A stretch of DNA of 11,963 bases from Archangium sp. (lineage in GTDB: Bacteria; Myxococcota; Myxococcia; Myxococcales; Myxococcaceae), in assembly GCA_016793585.1 (NCBI GenBank), contig JAEUJR010000399.1, positions 1 to 11,963 of the forward strand, given 5' to 3'. The translations under genes and the position numbers were made by a program. Shown here piece after piece: positions 6,854 through 11,963 of the stretch; the first letter of the stretch is position 1; every line of letters starts with the position of its first letter. Below the pieces are notes generated by a model. That model was not told the DNA's origin and did no database searches. It saw only the letters and a list, made by a program, of their open reading frames with translations.

Positions 6854-7324
6854 GTGGCGACCAAAGCGAACAAGGTGTGGCTCGACTCTTCCCGGGGCGG
6901 GCGTGGCGCGAACGCGCAGGGCGATCGGCTGGTGAAGCTCGCCTCGCGGTTCTTCAAGACGCTGAAGCTCTCGAACGTCGAGCTCTCGTTGAGCCTCGTC
7001 TCGGACGAAGAGATTCGTGAGCTCAACGCGCTGTGGCGCAAGAAGAACAAACCCACCGACGTGCTCTCGTTCCCCGGTGGTGACATGCCCGGCCCGGGCC
7101 GCCGCTCGCTCGGCGACGTCGTCATCTCGATGGACACCGCCCGCCGCGCCGCGAAGGACTTCGAGTCGACGCTCGACGACGAGCTCGATCTCTACCTCGC
7201 GCACGGGCTGCTCCACCTGCTCGGGCACGATCACCACGAGAAGCGCGCCGCCCGGAAGATGGAGGCCCTCGAGCGAAAGCTGCTCAAGCGGCCGTCGATG
7301 CTGAGCCGCTCCGACGAGCTGTAG
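6854..7324 (+). CDS. ybeY: Endoribonuclease YbeY (16S rRNA maturation)
   Basis: A 156-residue metal-dependent RNase of the UPF0054 family, which acts in 16S rRNA 3'-end maturation and removal of faulty 70S ribosomes in the cytoplasm. The zinc motif HGLLHLLGHDH is complete, with ligands H117, H121 and H127. The upstream family motif LNALWRKKNKPTDVLSFP is also present, as is GDVVIS. The usual Tyr before the Asp of the motif is His125 here, a small departure. The GTG start is preceded by GGAG 7 nt upstream. The last genes of the cluster are pgpH, the lipoprotein gene and ybeY. The identification is secure. Confidence 0.97.
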   Translation: MATKANKVWLDSSRGGRGANAQGDRLVKLASRFFKTLKLSNVELSLSLVSDEEIRELNALWRKKNKPTDVLSFPGGDMPGPGRRSLGDVVISMDTARRAAKDFESTLDDELDLYLAHGLLHLLGHDHHEKRAARKMEALERKLLKRPSMLSRSDEL

Positions 7325-7340
7325 CTCGCACTGGCGAAGC

Positions 7341-7366
7341 GCGAACCGCGTCGTTAGGTGGTTCGC
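7341..7366 (+). promoter_or_regulatory. Perfect 7-bp inverted repeat over the gpx ribosome binding site
   Basis: GCGAACC (7341-7347) and GGTTCGC (7360-7366) are exact reverse complements around a 12-nt loop. The likely Shine-Dalgarno AGGTGG (7356-7361) lies partly in the loop and partly in the 3' arm, and the repeat ends 2 nt before the ATG. It could be an RNA hairpin limiting translation of the peroxidase or a protein-binding operator. No T-run follows, so it is not an intrinsic terminator for the ybeY transcript. Confidence 0.4.
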
Positions 7367-7368
7367 CC

Positions 7369-7893
7369 ATGCTGACCACCCTCGCGTTGTCTCTCACGCT
7401 CGCCGGAGCCCCCATGAGCCTCTACGACCTGCAGGTGCAGACCATCGACGGCAAAGACATTTCCTTGTCGGCCTACAAGGGCAAGGCGCTGCTCATCGTC
7501 AACACCGCCTCGCAGTGCGGCTACACGCCTCAGTACAAGGGCCTCGAGGAGCTGTACCAGGCGTACAAGGCGAAGGGCTTCGAGGTGCTCGCGTTTCCGT
7601 CGAATGACTTCGGCGGCCAGGAGCCCGGCACCAATGCCGAGGTGAAGCAGTTCTGCGAGCTCAAGTACAAGACGACCTTTCCTCTCTTCGCGAAGGTGGC
7701 CGTGAAGGGCGACGCGCACCCGCTCTACAAGTACCTGCAGGGGCTGAAGGAGAACGGCGGCGAAGTGAATTGGAACTTCAACAAGTTCCTCGTCACGGCC
7801 GACGGCAAGGTCGTCGCGCACCTGCCCTCGAAGGCCGAGCCGATGAGCCCCGAGGTTCGCAAGCAGGTCGAGGCCGTGCTGCCTACGAAGTGA
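7369..7893 (+). CDS. Glutathione peroxidase family (thiol peroxidase)
   Basis: A 174-residue GPx-family enzyme that reduces hydrogen or lipid peroxides. Active-site motifs are complete: NTASQCGYTPQY with peroxidatic Cys50, FPSNDFGGQEPG with Gln84, and WNFNKFLV with Trp135 and Asn136. A second cysteine, C96 in QFCELKY, matches the resolving cysteine of yeast and plant thioredoxin-dependent GPx enzymes, so thioredoxin is a more likely reductant than glutathione. Start choice is open. The ATG at 7369 has AGGTGG upstream and adds a hydrophobic, signal-like N-terminus (LALSLTLAGA) without a basic residue. The ATG at 7414 has GGAG upstream and would give a cytoplasmic protein of 159 residues, nearer the family length. 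The gene is 44 bp after ybeY, and its 3' end overlaps the convergent acyltransferase gene by 11 bp. Confidence 0.94.
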   Translation: MLTTLALSLTLAGAPMSLYDLQVQTIDGKDISLSAYKGKALLIVNTASQCGYTPQYKGLEELYQAYKAKGFEVLAFPSNDFGGQEPGTNAEVKQFCELKYKTTFPLFAKVAVKGDAHPLYKYLQGLKENGGEVNWNFNKFLVTADGKVVAHLPSKAEPMSPEVRKQVEAVLPTK

Positions 7894-8962
7894 CCGGCTT
7901 TCGGCTGACCAGCGCGCGGAGCTTCGGGTCCACGCGCTCCCACGCCTTCACGCAGAGCCACGTGCAGAGAATGAGCGCGGCCAGCACCGGCCAGTACGTC
8001 ACCCAGTCGCACTTCTCGCGGAACAGCTTCGTGAAGATGCCCACGTGCCATTCGTAGAGCAGCATCTCGTGGAAGAAGTACGCCGACAGTGACGACGCGC
8101 CGAAGGTGCCCACCAGGGCCGCCAGCTTCGACTTCGGCGACGACGGCCAGCGCACCTCGACGAGCCTGAAGAGCGCCACCACCGAGAGCACCAACGTCCA
8201 CCGTTGGGCGGCGTTGGCCGGGTTCGTCACCCAGAAATTGTGGGCTGGGTAGACCGAGCGCCAGAAGCCGTCGGTCGCCCACAGCGCGACGCCGAGGCTC
8301 CACAGCAACGCGAGCCAGCGCCACAGCTGACGCTCGTCTTTCATCATGCCGACGGTTGCCCCGAACGAGGCGCCGAGGAACACGTAGCCAGCCCAGGGAA
8401 ACAGCGGAAACGTCGTGCCCAGCGTGTCGTCGATCGCGCCCGCTCTCGTGTTCACGAAGATGCTCGCGACGCCGTCGACGTTCTCGAGCAGCGGAGCCGC
8501 GCCGAACACCAGCGCCGCCAGCCCCAGCATCACCCACCGCAGCACCGGTGGCCGGCTCGACAGCAGCACGAGGAAGGGCAGGGCGATCAGCAGCGACAGC
8601 CCGATGCAGTGAAGAATGTCGAGGCGCAGAAACCACTTCGGCTCACGGAAGGCGCGGAACCAGATCGCGTTCACGATCGACGCGACCAGCAGCACCTCGC
8701 CGATGCGTTTGAGCGTCTTGAGCGCCTGCGCCCGCCGCGACGCCTGCGCGATCGCCGCCCGCACCTGCACCAGCGCCAGCGCGAACCCGGCCGAGAAGAT
8801 GAACGACGGGGCCACCAGCCCGTCGATGCGCACCAGCCACGGGTACAGCGCGTCTTTCTCGAGCGCCTTCTGCAGCAACACCAGCGAGTGCGTCTGAATC
8901 ATCACCACCACGGCGACGCCGCGCAGCCAGTCGAACGCGTGAATGCGGCCAGGAGCGCTCAC
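7883..8962 (-). CDS. DUF1624/HGSNAT-like membrane acyltransferase
   Basis: A 359-residue polytopic membrane protein with roughly ten hydrophobic segments. The N-terminal RIHAFDWLRGVAVVVMIQTH, with His25, and the later LDILHCIGLSLLIALPFL and FPLFPWAGYVFLGASFG patterns are those of the DUF1624 / heparan-alpha-glucosaminide N-acetyltransferase catalytic family, which moves acetyl groups across membranes. Acyltransferase family 3 (OpgC-like) shares the R-D-RG start and is the main alternative. The substrate is unknown; a cell-surface sugar is the usual guess. The start is GTG, with GGGAG a rather distant 10 nt upstream. The gene stands alone: divergent from the 72-residue orphan over 63 bp, and overlapping the gpx 3' end by 11 bp. 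Confidence 0.85.
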   Translation of the reverse strand: MSAPGRIHAFDWLRGVAVVVMIQTHSLVLLQKALEKDALYPWLVRIDGLVAPSFIFSAGFALALVQVRAAIAQASRRAQALKTLKRIGEVLLVASIVNAIWFRAFREPKWFLRLDILHCIGLSLLIALPFLVLLSSRPPVLRWVMLGLAALVFGAAPLLENVDGVASIFVNTRAGAIDDTLGTTFPLFPWAGYVFLGASFGATVGMMKDERQLWRWLALLWSLGVALWATDGFWRSVYPAHNFWVTNPANAAQRWTLVLSVVALFRLVEVRWPSSPKSKLAALVGTFGASSLSAYFFHEMLLYEWHVGIFTKLFREKCDWVTYWPVLAALILCTWLCVKAWERVDPKLRALVSRKPVTS

Positions 8963-9025
8963 CAGGCACAGTCTCCCACGAAGTCGCCGTAGCCATCGGC
9001 CCGCTCAGTCGCTATCACCACGCCC
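8963..9025. promoter_or_regulatory. Divergent intergenic region, acyltransferase / small orphan
   Basis: These 63 bp must hold promoters in both directions. On the + strand TATCAC (9013-9018) lies exactly 7 nt before the ATG of the small gene, which lacks a Shine-Dalgarno sequence. On the - strand GGGAG (8973-8977) is a poorly spaced ribosome binding site. No clear -35 element was recognised. Confidence 0.35.
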
Positions 9026-9244
9026 ATGGGTTCATCGAACAAGCCGAGCGATCCGAAGAAGCTGCCCGTGCCGTTCAAGGGCCGTCCCACCACCGACATC
9101 GTCCACCAGGAGGCCGAGTGGAGCACCGGCAAGTCCAAACGTGGCGGCGGCAAGGTGCCGAGCGACTTCTCGTGGGGCACCAACCCCAAGCAGTACCAGG
9201 AAGAGCGCGGCTCGGGCGAAGCCGAGACGCCCATCTCGAAGTAG
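9026..9244 (+). CDS. 72-residue hydrophilic orphan protein
   Basis: A small, highly charged protein without membrane segment, signal peptide or cysteine. It is rich in Lys, Gly, Ser, Pro and Glu and probably largely disordered. It carries a central basic Gly-rich stretch (TGKSKRGGGK) and two aromatic patches (AEWSTG, DFSWGTNPKQY). Third codon positions are nearly all G or C in this frame, which favours it over a 91-residue antisense frame covering the same DNA. I do not recognise a family; the basic Gly-rich part would suit nucleic-acid binding, but nothing proves it. No Shine-Dalgarno sequence precedes the ATG. The stop lies 3 bp from the stop of the convergent MFS gene. Confidence 0.72.
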   Translation: MGSSNKPSDPKKLPVPFKGRPTTDIVHQEAEWSTGKSKRGGGKVPSDFSWGTNPKQYQEERGSGEAETPISK

Positions 9245-9247
9245 GCG

Positions 9248-10555
9248 TCAGCTCGCCGACGAGACGACGGTGGGCTGCGGCTTCACGTCGGGGTGCTTCG
9301 AGAAGGCCCGCACCGCGAAGAGCAGGCCGAGGCCCATGCACAGCGCTCCGAAGAAGAACGAGACGCCCGGGAACTGAAAAGGCGCCTGCGCGCTGATGAA
9401 GTAGCCAAAGAGCCCCGTCGCGACGGGCGGGCCGATCACCTGGGTGAGCGCCGTGAGGCTCACCAGGCCACCCTGCAGCATGCCCTGCTCGTTCGGCGGC
9501 ACGGAGCGCGACAGGAGCGCCTGAATCGCCGGGCCCGACATGCCCGCGAGCGCCCCGAAGGGAATGATGAGGTAGGTGACGAGCCCGCTCGGCGCCAGGC
9601 CGTACGCGATGAAGGTCAACAGGCCGACGGTGCCCGCGAAGAGAAAGACGCGGCGCTCACCGAACCTGGGCACCACCCGCCGCACCACGCCGCCCTGCAC
9701 GATGGCCGCGCCCACGCCGACCGCCGCGAGCGAGATGCCGGCGTCTTTCAGATCCCACCCGTAGCGGTGCTCGGTCGACAGCACCCACGTCGTCTCGAGC
9801 GCGCGCTGGCCGAGGTTGAACAGAAAGGCCGTCGCCGTCATCGCCCACACCAGCGGGTAGCGGCCCAGCGCCGACAACGTTCCGAGCGGGTTCGCGCGCG
9901 ACCACGCGAAGGGCCGGCGGTTCTCTTCGCTGAGGCTCTCGGGCAACACGAAGAAGCCCCACGCCGCGTTCGCCAGCGTCAGCCCTGCGGCGACGAAGAA
10001 GGGCAGGCGCAGAATCCACCCTCCGAGCACGCCACCCAGCAGCGGCCCGAAGATGAAGCCCAGGCCGAACGCGATGCCCACGAGGCCGAAGCTCTGCGCG
10101 CGCTTCTCGGGCGGCGTCACGTCGGCGATGTACGCGGTGGCCGTGCCGATGCTCGCGCCCGTCATGCCCGCCAACAGCCGGCTCACGAACAGCCAGGCCA
10201 GCGACGGCGCGAGCGCCATCATCACGTAGGCGAGCCCCTGCCCGAAGTTCGACAGCAGCAGCACCTTGCGACGGCCGTAGCGATCAGAGAGCCCACCGAC
10301 GATGGGCGAGAAGATGAACTGCATCGCCGCGTACGAGGCGATCAGCCAGCCGTACCACTTGGAGGCGAGCTCCTGCGCGTTCGCGCCGTCGTGCGGCAAC
10401 AGCTCGATGAGGAAGTCGCCGTCGCCGCCGAGCGCGCGCGTGGCGAACTCCTTCACCAGCTTCGGCACGATCGGAATCAGCAGCCCGATGCCGAGAATGT
10501 CGAGGAAGAGGGTGACGAAGATGAAGCCGATGCTGGCTTTTCGCGGAGCTGCCAC
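9248..10555 (-). CDS. MFS exporter, TetA-like (TCR/Tet group)
   Basis: A 435-residue major facilitator protein with 12 likely membrane helices, a proton-driven efflux pump of the inner membrane. Motif A, GGLSDRYGRRKV, is at residues 87-98 between helices 2 and 3. The antiporter motif C region, GIAFGLGFIFGPLLGG, is at about 160-174, as in drug:H+ antiporters. The loop between helices 1 and 2 is longer than usual (about residues 36-66, with GGDGDF and LPHDGANAQ). The start is GTG with AAGGGG 6 nt upstream. The gene lies 43 bp behind the TPR gene on the same strand and could be co-transcribed with it. The substrate cannot be read from sequence; tetracycline resistance should not be assumed. Confidence 0.92.
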   Translation of the reverse strand: MAAPRKASIGFIFVTLFLDILGIGLLIPIVPKLVKEFATRALGGDGDFLIELLPHDGANAQELASKWYGWLIASYAAMQFIFSPIVGGLSDRYGRRKVLLLSNFGQGLAYVMMALAPSLAWLFVSRLLAGMTGASIGTATAYIADVTPPEKRAQSFGLVGIAFGLGFIFGPLLGGVLGGWILRLPFFVAAGLTLANAAWGFFVLPESLSEENRRPFAWSRANPLGTLSALGRYPLVWAMTATAFLFNLGQRALETTWVLSTEHRYGWDLKDAGISLAAVGVGAAIVQGGVVRRVVPRFGERRVFLFAGTVGLLTFIAYGLAPSGLVTYLIIPFGALAGMSGPAIQALLSRSVPPNEQGMLQGGLVSLTALTQVIGPPVATGLFGYFISAQAPFQFPGVSFFFGALCMGLGLLFAVRAFSKHPDVKPQPTVVSSAS

Positions 10556-10563
10556 GGCCGCCC

Positions 10564-10569
10564 CTTATA
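10564..10569 (-). promoter_or_regulatory. Possible -10 element before the MFS exporter gene
   Basis: TATAAG read on the - strand lies 8 nt before the GTG start and overlaps the AAGGGG Shine-Dalgarno sequence. If it were a working -10 element the transcript would be nearly leaderless and the Shine-Dalgarno sequence would lie outside it, so one of the two readings is probably wrong. Evidence is weak. Confidence 0.2.
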
Positions 10570-10598
10570 CCGGTGGCTTCACCGATGCTCGTCCGTCG

Positions 10599-11270
10599 TC
10601 AGGAGGCAGCTGGCCCCAGCCCCTGCATCAGCCGGTCGGCCTCGAGCCCTGTCGGCCCCTGCGGGTCGAGCGACTTCGCCTTCGAGAGCGCCATGCGCGC
10701 GACCTCTCTCTGGCCCTTGAGCTTGTAGGCGACGCCCAGGTTCAGGTGCACGACGGCGTTCTCGGGGTCCATCTCGAGGGCTTCACGAAACGCCGCGAGC
10801 GCCACGTCGAGATCGCCCGACAGCAGCGCCTCTTTGCCCGCGGTGATGCGCTTCTCGCTGTCGTTCACCAGCTCGACGTCGATGACGGCGCGCCCCGCCA
10901 GGTTGAACACCAGCAACCGCAACAGGCCAGTCCAATAGAACGTGGCGCCTTCGACGGCGACGACCGCCGCGAGGGGAAGATCGGGCAACAGCTGCTTGCC
11001 GCGGAACTTGAAGCGCACCTTCGTGTAGCGGCCCTTCTTCGTCAGCTGCACCAGCTGGTCGCGGAACTTCTTGAGCGAGTCTTCGACCTTCTTCGGGTCG
11101 ATCTCGAAGGGCAGGGTGTTCTTCGGCAGCGGCTGCTCCTCCACCGCGCCGTCAGCCTCTTCGAGCTCGGCGTCGGTCTCTTCCGTCTCATCGGGCTCGG
11201 CCGGCTCGACCGCTTTCGGAGACTTCACGGCGGGCTTCTTCGAGGAGCGGGCGGGTCGGCGGCTGGCCAT
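10599..11270 (-). CDS. TPR protein with acidic N-terminus
   Basis: A 223-residue protein in three parts. Residues 1-50 are disordered: first Lys/Arg/Pro-rich, then very acidic (EPDETEETDAELEE). Residues about 55-135 form a compact unrecognised region with a basic strand pattern (GRYTKVRFKFRGKQLLPDLPL) and a hydrophobic segment that looks like a buried strand-helix unit, not a membrane helix. Residues about 142-205 hold two tetratricopeptide repeats (AGKEALLSGDLDVALAAFREALEMDP and a second one ending KAKSLDP), which usually mediate protein contacts. The ATG at 11270 is chosen; a GTG at 11312 would add 14 basic residues. Neither has a Shine-Dalgarno sequence, but TAACCT lies 7 nt before the ATG. 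It is divergent from the cpaF-like gene and upstream of the MFS gene. Confidence 0.82.
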   Translation of the reverse strand: MASRRPARSSKKPAVKSPKAVEPAEPDETEETDAELEEADGAVEEQPLPKNTLPFEIDPKKVEDSLKKFRDQLVQLTKKGRYTKVRFKFRGKQLLPDLPLAAVVAVEGATFYWTGLLRLLVFNLAGRAVIDVELVNDSEKRITAGKEALLSGDLDVALAAFREALEMDPENAVVHLNLGVAYKLKGQREVARMALSKAKSLDPQGPTGLEADRLMQGLGPAAS

Positions 11271-11336
11271 GGCGGGCAGGTTAGAACGGGAACGCTGCTT
11301 CGCCACTGACACATCGACCGGGCTACAGTCGCGCGC
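11271..11336. promoter_or_regulatory. Divergent promoter region, TPR gene / cpaF-like gene
   Basis: These 66 bp separate two divergent starts, neither with a Shine-Dalgarno sequence. On the - strand TAACCT (11283-11278) is followed by 7 nt and then the ATG. On the + strand TACAGT (11324-11329) is followed by 7 nt and then the ATG. Both fit the TANNNT -10 pattern at leaderless spacing. The -35 regions are not recognisable. Confidence 0.45.
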
Positions 11337-11963
11337 ATGTCGATGTTCCAGGAGTCACTCCGGGCGTTCTTGAAGCCCGTCCTCCAGTATCTGGATGACG
11401 AGACCGTCTCGGAGATCATGATCAACGGCGAGAAGGACGTGTGGATCGAGCGCAAGGGGCGCCTCTACAAAACCGACTGCACCTTCACCGAAGAAGGCCT
11501 GCTCGGCGCCGCGCGCAACATGGCCCAGTTCGTCGGCCGCCCCTTGTCGGAAGATCGCCCGCGCCTCGACGCCCGCCTGCCCGACGGCAGCCGCATTCAC
11601 GTCGTGCTGCCGCCCATCGCGCGCAAGGGCACCACGATCTCGATTCGTAAGTTCTTCCGCGACAAGCTGACGCCCGAGAACCTCATCAAGTTCGGGTCGA
11701 TCACGCCGCCCATGGTGCGCGTCATCGAAGCCGCCGTGCGGGTGAAGCTGAACATGCTCGTCTCGGGCGGCACCGGCTCGGGCAAGACGACGCTGCTCAA
11801 CATTCTCTCGTCGCTCATTCCGAACGACGAACGCATTCTCACCATCGAAGACTCGGCCGAGCTTCAGCTGAACCAGGAGCACCTGGTGCCGTTCGAGTCG
11901 CGCCCGCCCGACAAGTACGGCAAGGGCGAGGTGAACATGGGGCACCTGCTCCACTCGGCGCTG
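11337..11963 (+). CDS. cpaF: CpaF/TadA-type secretion ATPase, N-terminal part (cut by window end)
   Basis: 209 residues are visible and the frame is open at the window edge. The protein belongs to the GspE/PilT/VirB11 superfamily of hexameric ATPases that drive Tad/Flp pilus assembly or type II/IV secretion at the inner membrane. The N-terminal domain carries the CpaF pattern DDETVSEIMINGEKDVWIE. Walker A is GGTGSGKTT (144-152), and the acidic box TIEDSAELQL (169-178) with ESRPPDKYGKGEV follows. Walker B and the His box lie beyond the window, so activity cannot be judged. There is no FHA domain in front, unlike some related ATPases. The ATG at 11337 lacks a Shine-Dalgarno sequence; a second ATG is two codons later. 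It is probably the first gene of an operon that continues outside. Confidence 0.92.
   Translation, partial: MSMFQESLRAFLKPVLQYLDDETVSEIMINGEKDVWIERKGRLYKTDCTFTEEGLLGAARNMAQFVGRPLSEDRPRLDARLPDGSRIHVVLPPIARKGTTISIRKFFRDKLTPENLIKFGSITPPMVRVIEAAVRVKLNMLVSGGTGSGKTTLLNILSSLIPNDERILTIEDSAELQLNQEHLVPFESRPPDKYGKGEVNMGHLLHSAL

Noticed and set aside
8959..9234. 91-codon frame antisense to the 72-residue orphan
   Set aside because: Codon third positions favour the + strand frame, and the antisense product has no recognisable feature. The choice is probable, not certain.
9248..10555. Calling the MFS exporter a tetracycline resistance gene (tetA)
   Set aside because: Only family-level motifs are visible; chromosomal TetA-like pumps have varied or unknown substrates.
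10571..10584. Small hairpin CGGTG-GCTT-CACCG between the TPR and MFS genes as a terminator
   Set aside because: The stem is only 5 bp and is not followed by a T-run on the transcribed strand; it is as likely to be chance in G/C-rich DNA.
9293..10720. 475-codon open frame antisense to the MFS and TPR genes
   Set aside because: Low-complexity Arg/Glu/His/Gln-rich translation; both sense-strand genes on the opposite strand are convincing.
1..11963. Mobile element, phage, CRISPR array or defence island
   Set aside because: No transposase, integrase, terminal repeat, regular repeat-spacer pattern or defence-type gene was found, and base composition looks even across the window.

Overview
The window reads as a high-GC chromosomal segment from a Gram-negative bacterium, most likely a member of the Myxococcota. 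This is inferred from the strong G/C preference at third codon positions, frequent GTG starts, two lipoprotein signal peptides, the family mix (paired SPFH proteins, a 7TM-HD c-di-AMP phosphodiesterase, a CpaF-type ATPase, many hydrophilic orphan proteins) and the protein style. It cannot be proved without database searches. Genes are packed tightly. No stretch over 100 bp lacks a gene, and I saw no tRNA, rRNA, CRISPR array, insertion sequence or phage gene.

Left edge (1-1546): the C-terminal end of an unidentified gene abuts, with no gap, a convergent lipoprotein-like gene. An 88-bp divergent region then leads to an exodeoxyribonuclease III (xthA).

Centre (1640-7324, + strand): a compact cluster of six genes, mostly with ATGA overlaps. 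It holds two different SPFH/band-7 membrane proteins (HflK/HflC-like pairing), a MoaD/ThiS-like beta-grasp protein that lacks the diglycine tail, a PgpH-type cyclic-di-AMP phosphodiesterase with all HD-domain metal ligands, a small lipoprotein, and the rRNA endonuclease YbeY. The pgpH-ybeY neighbourhood is widely conserved, often with phoH in front. Here the phoH position is taken by the SPFH pair and the MoaD-like gene. The close coupling suggests a link between membrane-microdomain scaffolds, c-di-AMP turnover and ribosome quality control, but this is inference. A glutathione peroxidase follows 44 bp later, behind a 7-bp dyad that overlaps its ribosome-binding site.

Right part (7883-11963): a DUF1624/HGSNAT-like membrane acyltransferase (-), a 72-residue hydrophilic orphan (+), a TetA-like MFS exporter (-) preceded by a TPR protein (-), and divergently the start of a CpaF/TadA-type secretion ATPase cut by the window end.

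Two patterns cut across the genes. All three convergent gene pairs have 3' ends that abut or overlap, with no room for separate terminators. Several starts that lack a Shine-Dalgarno sequence carry a TA-rich hexamer exactly 7 nt (once 8 nt) upstream, as expected for leaderless transcripts.
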